Source of the DNA: a virus
Direction: 5' to 3' (one strand)
Length of the DNA: 24,777 nt
IMG/VR virus record: IMGVR_UViG_3300037010_000096
Span: 1-24,777 of that record
Under the pieces are notes generated by a model, which did no database searches, was not told the origin of the DNA, and saw nothing but the letters and a program-made list of their open reading frames with translations. Below, in pieces: positions 8,079 to 16,359 of the stretch (position 1 is the first letter of the stretch; every line of letters begins with the position of its first letter). A program made the translations under genes and the position numbers.

Positions 8079-8174
8079 TCGCTTAATGTAAAGCATCTTG
8101 TCCCAAGAGACACGCAGTACTATATGGAACGTATATCGGGTCTAGACATATTGGTGCAAATCCAATTACCTCCA
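8072..8174 (+). other. Degenerate tRNA-like element
   Basis: GGGGGTA (8072-8078) can also pair with TACCTCC (8167-8173; one G-U) as a 7-bp acceptor stem. Directly before the latter is a T-arm-like hairpin, ATTGG / CCAAT, with the 7-base loop TGCAAAT. A D-arm-like hairpin GCTT / AAGC follows the 5' strand. An anticodon-arm-like hairpin (TCTT, loop GTCCCAA at 8100-8106, GAGA) comes next. About 39 bases then separate it from the T-arm, far more than a normal variable region, and they contain a TATAT/GTATA hairpin. No CCA is encoded, unlike the two good tRNAs here. It may be a decayed tRNA, a tRNA with an insertion, or a tRNA mimic. Confidence 0.3.
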
Positions 8175-8189
8175 CAATTTAATTATGAT

Positions 8190-8265
8190 GCGCTTGTAGC
8201 ATAACGGATACTGCAACGGATTTCTACTCCGTCGATTGGGGGTTCGATTCCCTCCAAGCGCACCA
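8190..8265 (+). tRNA. tRNA-Arg (anticodon UCU)
   Basis: This is a complete 76-base cloverleaf including encoded CCA. The acceptor stem is GCGCTTG with CAAGCGC (8255-8261) and discriminator A. The anticodon stem ACGGA/TCCGT encloses the loop TTTCTAC, giving anticodon TCT, which reads AGA. The T-arm has the loop TTCGATT. AATTATG (8181-8187) and CATAATT (8264-8270) flank the gene as an inverted repeat that could extend the helix in the precursor. AGA is common in several genes here, particularly the one at 225-665. It sits upstream of the DNA polymerase gene in the same orientation. Confidence 0.95.
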
Positions 8266-8304
8266 TAATTGAATTAATAACCATAAACAGATCTAAGGTA
8301 TGCT

Positions 8305-10875
8305 ATGAAACAGATAACATTTGATGTTGATACGTCAGGTATCACTACCGCTATTTTAATCAAGTCAGATAACATGATTAAGCAGCAGTTAGAGTACTTC
8401 TACATCAAGCCTTTAGCTAAATTAGGTATTGATCCAAAGACTATAATTGCATTCGAGTTAGCTTACACTAACGGTAAAGTGAGTGCTAAAGACGGTAAAG
8501 CTTACGCAGTAGATCTTTTAAAGATGCTTAACTTTATGGGTATCCAACACATCATTGTTGCTGATAGTAACTACTTTAAGTTCTTAACAGGAATCCAAAA
8601 GACTACTACAGCTAGAGGATATGTACATAAATGTAGTATCTATCCCTACAAGGATATGAATGTAGTTCTGTCTATGAACTATGGTGTTATCTATCATAAT
8701 GATAGTGCTATTATTGATCTAGAACGTTCTCTAGTTACTTATACTGGTTTAGTATTATCAAACCAAGGAAGTAACTTCAATCATAAAGTGATTCAGAGTA
8801 GTAACTACCCGAGTAACCTTCTCGATGTATACACACAACTTCAAAGATTGCACTTACAACCTATGCTCACATGTGATATTGAGACTTTCTCATTACGCTT
8901 TGAGAAGGCAGGTATTGGTACTATTGCATTTGCATGGGACTTACATAGTGGTATAGCTTTTGAAGTAGACTGTTTAAAGTCTATGCAAGAGAATCATATT
9001 ATTAGAGGTATGTTAAAAGACTTCTTTGATACCTACCAAGGTAAGCTTATCTTTCATAATGCTCTATTCGATGCAAAGATTTTAATCTATCAATTGTACA
9101 TGGAACATGATGCAGACTGGGAAGGTTTAGAAAAAGGTCTTGAGATCTTTAGCGACATACATGATTCAATGATTGTGGCATTCCTAGCTACCAACTCTAC
9201 TGCAGATGCTCCTATAGGTCTAAAAGAGCTTGCATATGACTATGTAGGTGATTACGCAGAAGATGTTAAAGACATTCGCTTAGTAGATAAAGCAAACTTG
9301 TTGGAATATAACCTAACAGACTGTCTAGCTACTTGGTATGTTTATAACAAGTACTATCCTGTGATGGTGAATGATAATCAGATAGATTTTTACTATTCTA
9401 TGGCTATCCCTACTCTTAGAGTATCATTAAAGATGATGCTTGTAGGTTTACCAATGAATATGCAACAAGTAGCTAAGACTAAGAGTAAACTTCTTTTACT
9501 TAATCTTAGATATGCATCTCAAATCACTAATAACACTTATGTTAAGCACGCTAGACACATAAATAACGTAGCTAGATGGAGTAAAGCAAATTCTAAACTC
9601 AAAAAGAAAATCAGACCTTTATCTGAGTTTAATGAACCATTTAACCCTAATTCAGGTGATCAACTGAGTGTACTGCTTTATGACGTACTAAAACTTCCTG
9701 TAATTGATACTACTAAGTCAGGTGCTCCTAGTACCTCATCTAAAGTAATTAAGCGTCTCAAGGACCATGAGTTAGCGCAACCTCATATACATCTATTAGA
9801 TAGTATTATTGGTGTATCTGAGACAAGTACTATCATGAATACGTTCATTAGTGCATTTGAATCGTATGCGTTTACTAGGAAGTCTCCTACAGAGTTTAAT
9901 GGTACTGTTTGGCTTAATGGTAACCTCAAGTCTACAGGAACTGTCTCAGGTAGATACAGTAGTGGAGAACCTAACCTTCAAAACTTACCTAGCAACTCTG
10001 CATGGGGTAAACCTGTAAAAGAATGCTTTGTAGCTCCAGAAGGTTATTTATTTGTATATGCAGACTTTGCAGCTTTAGAAGCTAAGATTAATGCATTACT
10101 TACAGCTGATCCAAATAAGATTAAAGTATTTGCTGAAGGTTATGATTCTCATAGCTTAAATGCCTATACCTATTATGGTGATCAGATGGAAGGTATTGAT
10201 CCAACAGATCCAGAGAGTATTAACGCTATTGCTGAAAAGTATAAGTCTTTACGCTCTAGAAGTAAGTCTCCAACCTTTGCCTTGCAATATGGTGGTAGCT
10301 GGAAAACTTTAGTAAAGAACCTAGGTTTTAGTAGAGAAGAAGCTGAAAGTACCGAAGCTAGGTATCATCGTATGTACGAGGTATCTAACAACCATGCTGC
10401 TTATGTAAATCTACAAGCTTCACGCAAAGGATACACAGATCTAGCCTTTGGTTTACGTTTAAGAACTCCTATTCTCAAAAACACAGTAATGAATGTAAAG
10501 AACTTACCTGCATTAGCTGCTGCTGAAGGTAGGACTATTAACAATGCTGAAAGTCAGTCTTATGGCATGTTATTAAATAGAGCACTCATTGAGTTAGATC
10601 AACGTTTACGTAGAGATAACTTAACCAATGAGATTCTAATGTCTAACTGTATTCACGATGCAGCTTACTTTATTGTTAAGAAAGATCCTGAGACTATCTA
10701 CTGGCTTAACCAGAACCTTATTGAGGTTATGAGTTGGCAAGAAGATCCCGCAATCCAAAGTACAGAAGTACTATTAGGCGCAGAGTTAGATATTGGCACT
10801 ACATGGGCTAATGGTAAGACTATTCCTAACAATGCTTCGATTGAATATATAACAGATTTCTTGGAAAATTTATGA
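8305..10875 (+). CDS. Family A DNA polymerase with 3'-5' exonuclease
   Basis: This 856-residue replicative polymerase has both expected domains. The exonuclease part shows D191/E193 (CDIETF), the Exo II block FHNALFDAK and the Exo III block YNLTD. Polymerase motif A is DFAALE with D587 and E592. Motif B has K654, F658 and Y662 in the spacing of the Pol I O-helix; Phe at 658 predicts discrimination against dideoxynucleotides. Motif C is IHDA (H784, D785, A786), where Pol I and T7 have HDE. It matches the role of N4 gp39. The ATG has AAGGT upstream, and its stop overlaps the next gene by four bases. Confidence 0.93.
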   Translation: MKQITFDVDTSGITTAILIKSDNMIKQQLEYFYIKPLAKLGIDPKTIIAFELAYTNGKVSAKDGKAYAVDLLKMLNFMGIQHIIVADSNYFKFLTGIQKTTTARGYVHKCSIYPYKDMNVVLSMNYGVIYHNDSAIIDLERSLVTYTGLVLSNQGSNFNHKVIQSSNYPSNLLDVYTQLQRLHLQPMLTCDIETFSLRFEKAGIGTIAFAWDLHSGIAFEVDCLKSMQENHIIRGMLKDFFDTYQGKLIFHNALFDAKILIYQLYMEHDADWEGLEKGLEIFSDIHDSMIVAFLATNSTADAPIGLKELAYDYVGDYAEDVKDIRLVDKANLLEYNLTDCLATWYVYNKYYPVMVNDNQIDFYYSMAIPTLRVSLKMMLVGLPMNMQQVAKTKSKLLLLNLRYASQITNNTYVKHARHINNVARWSKANSKLKKKIRPLSEFNEPFNPNSGDQLSVLLYDVLKLPVIDTTKSGAPSTSSKVIKRLKDHELAQPHIHLLDSIIGVSETSTIMNTFISAFESYAFTRKSPTEFNGTVWLNGNLKSTGTVSGRYSSGEPNLQNLPSNSAWGKPVKECFVAPEGYLFVYADFAALEAKINALLTADPNKIKVFAEGYDSHSLNAYTYYGDQMEGIDPTDPESINAIAEKYKSLRSRSKSPTFALQYGGSWKTLVKNLGFSREEAESTEARYHRMYEVSNNHAAYVNLQASRKGYTDLAFGLRLRTPILKNTVMNVKNLPALAAAEGRTINNAESQSYGMLLNRALIELDQRLRRDNLTNEILMSNCIHDAAYFIVKKDPETIYWLNQNLIEVMSWQEDPAIQSTEVLLGAELDIGTTWANGKTIPNNASIEYITDFLENL

Positions 10876-11852
10876 ACATAAAATACACAAATACAGGTGG
10901 CGTACCTTTAGCTATGCTACCTTGGTTAGTACATGATACCTATGATCATTCGGCTAATCCAAATCAGATAAGTGCTACAGGTCTTTTAAAACCTATTAAG
11001 CAAGCTGTACTAACTTCTAGAATTGCTGATGCAGCTGTAGAGGTTAGCACACTTACAGCTTCTCGTATCGGTACTGCTATTCATGATGCTATTGAACGTG
11101 CATGGATGACTCCAGAATCTGTGCAAAAAGCATTCAAATTAGCTGGCTATCCTTCAAAAATAACCAACTCAGTAGTAGTCAATCCTGCTGCTGATATAGA
11201 TTTAACGGATAAACTTCCTGTATATATAGAACAACGTGTTGATAAGGAATTTCTTGGATATACATTGTCAGGTAAGTTTGATATTGTAATTGATGGTACA
11301 CTAGGCGACTTTAAAAATACCTCTGTATTTACTTACATGAACCAAACCAATGCAGAGAAATATATCCAACAAGGAAGTATCTATCGTTGGTTGAATCCTT
11401 CAATCATTACTCAAGATTATATGGAGATTTATCATCAGTTTACTGATTGGTCAGCACTAAATGCTCAAACTCAGAAAGACAAAGGGTATCCACAAAGTAA
11501 GCTTATGACTGTTAAGTATGAGCTTATGTCACTTAGAGATACAGAGCGTTTTATCAAAGACCGCCTAAATAGCCTAACTCAAGCAAAATCTATGACTCAA
11601 GAAGAGTTGCCAGATTGTACTGATGATGAGTTATGGCGTAGTGAACCAGTATATAAATATTATGCTGATCCAAATAAGTTAGGAAGATCTACTAAAAACT
11701 TTGATGACTATCTCAGTGCTCATACTCATTTAGCAAATATGGGTAAAGGTATTGTGTTAGAAGTTAAAGGTAAAGCTAAAGCATGTAACTACTGCTCAGC
11801 TAACCCAATGTGCCTACAGGCAGAATCATTAAGACAACAAGGACTACTATAA
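10872..11852 (+). CDS. PD-(D/E)XK (RecB/Cas4-like) nuclease with C-terminal cysteine cluster
   Basis: This encodes 326 residues. The nuclease core is seen as GTAIHDAIERAW with H71, then GKFD with D137, then GDFKN with D146 and K148, and a downstream YIQQGSIYRWL helix. This order is that of RecB-family PD-(D/E)XK exonucleases. Near the C-terminus C305, C308 and C314 form C-x2-C-x5-C, the spacing seen in iron-sulfur nucleases such as Cas4 and AddB. The only other cysteine is C249, so a four-Cys cluster is possible but not certain. The gene lies between polymerase and helicase-primase with short overlaps, so a role in replication or recombination end-processing is likely. Confidence 0.8.
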   Translation: MNIKYTNTGGVPLAMLPWLVHDTYDHSANPNQISATGLLKPIKQAVLTSRIADAAVEVSTLTASRIGTAIHDAIERAWMTPESVQKAFKLAGYPSKITNSVVVNPAADIDLTDKLPVYIEQRVDKEFLGYTLSGKFDIVIDGTLGDFKNTSVFTYMNQTNAEKYIQQGSIYRWLNPSIITQDYMEIYHQFTDWSALNAQTQKDKGYPQSKLMTVKYELMSLRDTERFIKDRLNSLTQAKSMTQEELPDCTDDELWRSEPVYKYYADPNKLGRSTKNFDDYLSAHTHLANMGKGIVLEVKGKAKACNYCSANPMCLQAESLRQQGLL

Positions 11853-12178
11853 TGTTACATAGATTCGTTAAATCAATTAAATCAGTATTCTCTAAAGAAC
11901 CAGAAGTAGTAAGTACTGAAACACCTATTACTATGACTACTGCTTATAAAACACGTAAAGAAGTAGATAGATCAACACTTACTAGCTTTCAAGTTGCTGC
12001 AGGGTACGCAGCTCTTATGAAATATCAGCAAGATAAACTACTAGGTAAAGCTATTTATGATACTTTAGATGATATGTATGCCGAGCTTAATCAACGTCTA
12101 GGTACTAATAAATCAAGATCTGCTTGGACTGTAGCTATTAAAAACTATATGAACACTATTCAGTATATGGGAGATTAG
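11852..12178 (+). CDS. Hypothetical small protein in the replication operon
   Basis: This encodes 108 residues. ATG 11852 overlaps the last base of the preceding TAA and has AAGGA upstream, so it is preferred over an earlier GTG at 11810. The first 20 residues are basic (MLHRFVKSIKSVFSK), followed by a Thr-rich stretch and a helical C-terminal half (residues 45-108). No family was recognised. Its tight position in the replication operon suggests a helper for DNA processing, which is inference only. Confidence 0.7.
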   Translation: MLHRFVKSIKSVFSKEPEVVSTETPITMTTAYKTRKEVDRSTLTSFQVAAGYAALMKYQQDKLLGKAIYDTLDDMYAELNQRLGTNKSRSAWTVAIKNYMNTIQYMGD

Positions 12179-12179
12179 T

Positions 12180-14306
12180 ATGTACCATGCACGTTCAGAA
12201 CAGATCGTAGATGTGCTGGCAGGACGTACTGGTGGAGAAGATAGACACTTCTTCCGTATCATGACAGCTTATTATATGTCCTTAATTGCTTCTATGATGC
12301 GTACAGAGATCAAGACACATGATAGAGGTACTATTCCAGTAAACCTTTACGCATTGGCTCTACAACCTTCAGGAGCAGGTAAAACATTTACCATGACTAC
12401 TCTTGAAGAGTTGCTTGTAGATCCATTTAAAGATGATTTCATGGATGAGGTCTTTAACGTAAATGCTGCCAAGAATCTTAATGCTATTGCATTAAAGACG
12501 GCATCAGCTACTGGTAATGATCCAGATCGTATCCTGGAACAATTAACCGCTGAGTATGAAGGTCTAGGGACTCTACCATTTACTTTTGACAGTGCTACTA
12601 GTGCTGCCATTAAGCAGTTACGCAGAAAGCTTCTAATGGCTCGCACTGGTTCATTAAACTTAATTGTTGATGAAGTAGGCTCTAACTTAGCTGGCAATAT
12701 TGAAGCTTTAGTAGACTACCTATCATTATTTGATAAAGGTCTTATTAAGCAAAAAATTACTAAAAGTACTGCAGAGAACAAACGTTCTGTAGAAATGAAT
12801 GGCGCAAGTCCAGCCAATCTACTTATGTTTGGGACTCCTAGTAAGTTGTTAAATGCGTCTAAAACTGAAGAAGACTTTGATGATTTACTTCGTACTGGTT
12901 ACGCTAGACGTATGTATTTTGCGTATACTCAATCAGCCCGTAAAGCCGATACACGTACACCTGATGAAGTCTATGATGCAATGACATCATCTGCTATGGT
13001 TACGTCTGTACAAGACATCTCAGACTGGTTTAATGAGTTAGCAGACTCTCAGTACTATAGTGTAGCTCTCAGTATGGACAAAGCTACTAGTCTTAAACTC
13101 ATTGAGTATAAGATTAACTGTGAACGTTTAGCAGAGAATATTCCAGATCATAAAGAAGCTTTAAAAGCTGAGGTAACTCATCGTTATTATAAGGCACTTA
13201 AATTAGCTGGTGCATATGCATTTGTTGATAAGGCTAAGTCTATTAGTCAACATCATCTAGATTGTGCAATTCAGTTAGCGGAAGACTCAGGTGCAGCATT
13301 CAATTCGATCATGTATCGTGAAAAGCCTTACATTAAATTGGCTAAGTATTTAGCTAACGTAGAGCATCCAGTAACACATGCCGATCTACTTGAAGACTTG
13401 CAGTTTTATAACGGTACTGAATCTCGTAGACGTGATCTTATGAACTTAGCGATTGCTTATGGATATAAACATAACATCGTTATTACTAAAAGTTTTGATA
13501 GTACAGTTGAGTTCTTTAAAGGTGAATCTCTGAAAGAGACTAATCTAGAAGAAGTTACTATAGCCTATAGTGATAATATTACTACTGGTTATGAGAATAT
13601 ACTAGCTAACTGGGATGACTTACATAAGTTGGTATGTAGTGATAACTTACATTTCACAGCACACCACTTACGTAATGGCTATAGAAATTCTGAAAGTGTT
13701 ATGCCAGGGTTTGATATGGTAGTTTTAGATGTAGATGGTGGTACATCCATTGATACAGTTAGAATCTTATTACAAGATTACAAGTACCTAATTTATACAA
13801 CTAAACGACATACAGATGCTGCTAACAGATTCAGAATTATTCTACCTATGACACACAAGCTTTTACTTGACCAAGAAGCCTACAAAGCTTTTATGGCTAA
13901 TGTATTTGATTGGTTACCATTTAAGGTAGATGAAGCTACTGCTGACTATGCTCGTAAATGGGCTACTAACGCAGGTACACATTATTATAATGATGGTATG
14001 TTATTCGACGATACTTTGTTTATTCCTAAGACGAAGAAAGCCGATGAACAAGCTACTTTTATTAATGAACATAGTAATCTAAATAACTTAGAACGCTGGT
14101 TCGCATCTAAAGCCACAGAAGGCAGTAGAAGTAATACCCTCATTAAATATGCTTATGCTTTAGTAGATAAAGGTTACGACCTAGATGTAATCAAGTCTGC
14201 TATCAATGAGTTTAACAGCAAATTACCTAAACCATTACCCGTATCTGAACTAGATACAACAGTGATGATTAGTGTACATCGTAAATATATGGAGAAACGT
14301 TCGTGA
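12180..14306 (+). CDS. Helicase-primase fusion: P-loop ATPase plus AEP-like primase domain
   Basis: This encodes 708 residues. Residues 62-70 are a Walker A loop (QPSGAGKTF; K68, T69) and residues 160-165 a Walker B strand (NLIVDE; D164, E165). Together these resemble DUF3987-type phage helicases. In the C-terminal part, VVLDVDGG with D517 and D519, a TTKRH segment and R550-F-R552 before IILP fit the metal- and nucleotide-binding motifs of archaeo-eukaryotic primases. The likely job is unwinding and priming at the phage fork, matching N4 gp42/gp43 by position. The domain assignments come from motif reading, so the primase part is less certain. It starts one base after the previous stop. Confidence 0.75.
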   Translation: MYHARSEQIVDVLAGRTGGEDRHFFRIMTAYYMSLIASMMRTEIKTHDRGTIPVNLYALALQPSGAGKTFTMTTLEELLVDPFKDDFMDEVFNVNAAKNLNAIALKTASATGNDPDRILEQLTAEYEGLGTLPFTFDSATSAAIKQLRRKLLMARTGSLNLIVDEVGSNLAGNIEALVDYLSLFDKGLIKQKITKSTAENKRSVEMNGASPANLLMFGTPSKLLNASKTEEDFDDLLRTGYARRMYFAYTQSARKADTRTPDEVYDAMTSSAMVTSVQDISDWFNELADSQYYSVALSMDKATSLKLIEYKINCERLAENIPDHKEALKAEVTHRYYKALKLAGAYAFVDKAKSISQHHLDCAIQLAEDSGAAFNSIMYREKPYIKLAKYLANVEHPVTHADLLEDLQFYNGTESRRRDLMNLAIAYGYKHNIVITKSFDSTVEFFKGESLKETNLEEVTIAYSDNITTGYENILANWDDLHKLVCSDNLHFTAHHLRNGYRNSESVMPGFDMVVLDVDGGTSIDTVRILLQDYKYLIYTTKRHTDAANRFRIILPMTHKLLLDQEAYKAFMANVFDWLPFKVDEATADYARKWATNAGTHYYNDGMLFDDTLFIPKTKKADEQATFINEHSNLNNLERWFASKATEGSRSNTLIKYAYALVDKGYDLDVIKSAINEFNSKLPKPLPVSELDTTVMISVHRKYMEKRS

Positions 14307-15049
14307 GTGACAACTCAAATTCAGAAGAAGATACTATCCAGAATGACCACTTAGTATTGATTAGCGGTGCTTCTGCAACAGGTAAGAGCGCATGTCTTAT
14401 GGATCTTAAAAATCCAGAAGGTGTAATGTACTTAAACTGTGAATCTAAAAAATTACCCTTTAAAAGTAAATTTGAGGAATATCAAATTACAGATCCATTG
14501 GAGATAGTACAAGGATTTGCAGCTGCTGAAGGTATGCCTCACATTCACACTATCGTAGTGGATACTTTAACGTTTCTAATGGATATGTTTGAATCTACTT
14601 ATGTTATTAATAGTGCAAATACTATGAAAGCATGGGGAGATTACGCACAATTCTTGAGAAATTTGATGCTACAAACTGTAGCTAAATCTACTAAGAATGT
14701 AATCTTTTTAGCACATACACGTCAGATTATGAATGAATCTGAAATGGTGTTAGAAACTAAAGTACCTGTTAAAGGTTCGTTAGCTAATGCTGGTGTAGAA
14801 GCTTTCTTTTCTACTGTAATTAGTACTAAAAAAGTATCTATGAAACAGTTAAAAGCTACTAACCCTTTATTAGAGATTACACCAGAAGAAGAAGCTTTAG
14901 GATTTAAGTATGTATTTCAAACACGCTTAACTAAAGAAACTGTAAATGAACGCATTCGTAGTCCTATGAAGATGTGGTCTATCGACGAAACATTTATTGA
15001 TAACAATCTTCAACACGTTATTGATCGTTTACATGAATATTACGATTAA
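14303..15049 (+). CDS. RecA-fold ATPase (Sak4-like)
   Basis: This encodes 248 residues from GTG 14303, which overlaps the stop of the helicase-primase gene (GTGA). The Walker A loop is GASATGKS at residues 22-29, and a Walker B-like strand TIVVDT has D87. A Gln/Arg-containing strand, VIFLAHTRQ, follows as in RecA-fold proteins. It resembles the small Sak4-type ATPases of phages, which assist single-strand annealing and recombination-dependent replication, usually with the phage SSB. The next gene is SSB-like, supporting that pairing. It corresponds in position to N4 gp44. Confidence 0.75.
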   Translation: MSDNSNSEEDTIQNDHLVLISGASATGKSACLMDLKNPEGVMYLNCESKKLPFKSKFEEYQITDPLEIVQGFAAAEGMPHIHTIVVDTLTFLMDMFESTYVINSANTMKAWGDYAQFLRNLMLQTVAKSTKNVIFLAHTRQIMNESEMVLETKVPVKGSLANAGVEAFFSTVISTKKVSMKQLKATNPLLEITPEEEALGFKYVFQTRLTKETVNERIRSPMKMWSIDETFIDNNLQHVIDRLHEYYD

Positions 15050-15105
15050 CTTTAACTCTCAACAATTTAACAAACCAAACTCTATCAATTATAAGGAATC
15101 CCATT

Positions 15106-15834
15106 ATGTCACTATTAGCTAATTTAAAACGCAGCGCAGATATCGAAGTTGCAACTGATCGTCCTAAAATGACTACAGGTATTCATAACATGACTATCGA
15201 AATGGCTTATTTAGAAGAATCTGCTAGTGAAGCTTTGGCAGTAGTATTAAAATTAGTATCACCAGCAGGTGTTACACTCAATACTAAAGAGTATGTAACA
15301 TCTGGTCGTGAAAAAGGTAAGAAACATTACTATATCGACAAGCAATCAGGTGCTCAGAAGTACTTACCTAGCTTTACTACCATGAACGATATGTCTCGAT
15401 TGACTGCTGATCAAGAATTGTTTGAGCTAGAACCAGAAGAAAAAACAGTTATGGTGCGTAACTACGATCTTAATAAAGATGTACCTACTACTAAGCAAGT
15501 TCTTACCGATCTAATTGGTAAAGAGATTACTGTAGGTGTTACAGCTACTTTGGAAGATCAATTCAAAGATCCTACAAAATCACGTACAGTCTTTAGTATT
15601 GATAAAGTATTCCATACAGAAACAGGCTGTACTGTAGTAGAACTCGAATCTGGTTTAACAGAAGGTGTTTATATTAAGTCATGGGCTGAACGTAACACAC
15701 CTACCACTGAGAATCCTAACTTAGGTACTAAAGATAAGCGTGTACAGTCTAAAGGTGGTACAGGTGCTTCAACTACAGTTGCACCTTCTGTAGGCGGAAC
15801 TTCTATTAGTAGTAAGTTCGGTAAAAAAGTTTAA
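15106..15834 (+). CDS. Single-stranded DNA-binding protein, N4 gp45-like
   Basis: This encodes 242 residues with a strong AAGGAATCCCATT leader before the ATG. The identification rests mainly on position (after the RecA-like ATPase, last gene before a terminator), size (N4 SSB is about 265 residues) and architecture. A beta-rich body is followed by a Gly/Ser/Thr-rich tail from about residue 205. The tail ends basic (SSKFGKKV) rather than with the acidic tip of bacterial SSB. In N4 the SSB also helps host RNA polymerase at late promoters; whether that holds here is unknown. No direct OB-fold motif can be proven by eye. Confidence 0.65.
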   Translation: MSLLANLKRSADIEVATDRPKMTTGIHNMTIEMAYLEESASEALAVVLKLVSPAGVTLNTKEYVTSGREKGKKHYYIDKQSGAQKYLPSFTTMNDMSRLTADQELFELEPEEKTVMVRNYDLNKDVPTTKQVLTDLIGKEITVGVTATLEDQFKDPTKSRTVFSIDKVFHTETGCTVVELESGLTEGVYIKSWAERNTPTTENPNLGTKDKRVQSKGGTGASTTVAPSVGGTSISSKFGKKV

Positions 15835-15837
15835 CTA

Positions 15838-15854
15838 ACACTTGCCATAAGTGT
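15838..15854 (+). other. Small hairpin upstream of the terminator
   Basis: ACACTT (15838-15843) and AAGTGT (15849-15854) form a 6-bp stem around GCCAT, starting three bases after the SSB stop. It lies just before the intrinsic terminator and may protect the 3' end of the transcript or form a tandem terminator structure. Confidence 0.4.
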
Positions 15855-15859
15855 GCCTT

Positions 15860-15890
15860 GCTCTCTGCTCATAACAGAGAGCTTTTTTAT
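15860..15890 (+). terminator. Intrinsic terminator after the replication operon
   Basis: An 8-bp perfect stem, GCTCTCTG with CAGAGAGC, has the loop CTCATAA and is followed by six T residues (15883-15888). This is a textbook rho-independent terminator for the rightward operon ending in the SSB gene. Confidence 0.9.
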
Positions 15891-15892
15891 TT

Positions 15893-15924
15893 AAATATCT
15901 TTTCTAGGATATTTTAGGATATTT
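15893..15924 (+). promoter_or_regulatory. Repeat-rich control region before the dCMP deaminase gene
   Basis: Transcription must restart, or read through, after the terminator. AAATATC (15893-15899) can pair with GATATTT (15908-15914). AGGATATTT occurs twice in tandem (15906-15914 and 15916-15924). These are AT-rich and could hold a phage promoter or operator. No consensus for a known polymerase was recognised. Confidence 0.3.
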
Positions 15925-15939
15925 AGCTAAGGAACAGAT

Positions 15940-16356
15940 ATGAAACCAGCAGACGTAACTTTCTATTCTAGTATGGCTACATTAGTGGCTTCTAGAAGTC
16001 ACTGTAGAAGGCGTAAAGTCGGAGCAGTACTAGTTTCAGAAGATGCTAGTAACATCCTTGCATATGGCTTTAACGGAAGTCCTAGAGGTATGGATAACTG
16101 TTGTGAAGACCTGGAAGGTATTACTAAGTCTACAACAATACATGCAGAACTTAATGCTATTTCTAAAGCAGCTAAGTTAGGTCATTCAACAGATAGAGCT
16201 ATTATGTTTGTGACCCTAAGTCCATGCATAAACTGTGCTCTGTTGATTATTCAGGCAGGAATTAAAACTGTGTACTTTAACGAGTACTATAAAGATACTC
16301 TTGGTTTAAAACTACTACAAGATAGTGGTATTAAAACTAAGTTTGTCGGTAACTAA
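15940..16356 (+). CDS. Deoxycytidylate deaminase
   Basis: This 138-residue enzyme deaminates dCMP to dUMP, the substrate for ThyX. The zinc site is clear: H68-A-E70 (HAELNAI) and PC96xxC99 (SPCINC). GFNGSPRGMDNCC at residues 46-58 matches the substrate loop of phage T4 dCMP deaminase. It lacks the long insertion of the T4 enzyme and is compact. ATG 15940 has AAGGAA upstream. It is transcribed separately from the nrd/thyX block, after the terminator, and tRNA-Ile2 begins four bases after its stop. Allosteric control by dCTP/dTTP is usual in the family but not demonstrable here. Confidence 0.93.
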   Translation: MKPADVTFYSSMATLVASRSHCRRRKVGAVLVSEDASNILAYGFNGSPRGMDNCCEDLEGITKSTTIHAELNAISKAAKLGHSTDRAIMFVTLSPCINCALLIIQAGIKTVYFNEYYKDTLGLKLLQDSGIKTKFVGN

Positions 16357-16359
16357 TAT

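Noticed and set aside
8072-8174. Functional tRNA-Gly(CCC)
   Set aside because: The variable region is about 39 bases, the D loop is too small and lacks GG, the anticodon stem has a mismatch and no CCA is encoded.
8262-8286. ACCATAA repeated at 8262 and 8280
   Set aside because: Seven AT-rich bases repeated near a tRNA end are likely by chance; unlike the 9-bp tandem repeat at 16431, the copies are separated.
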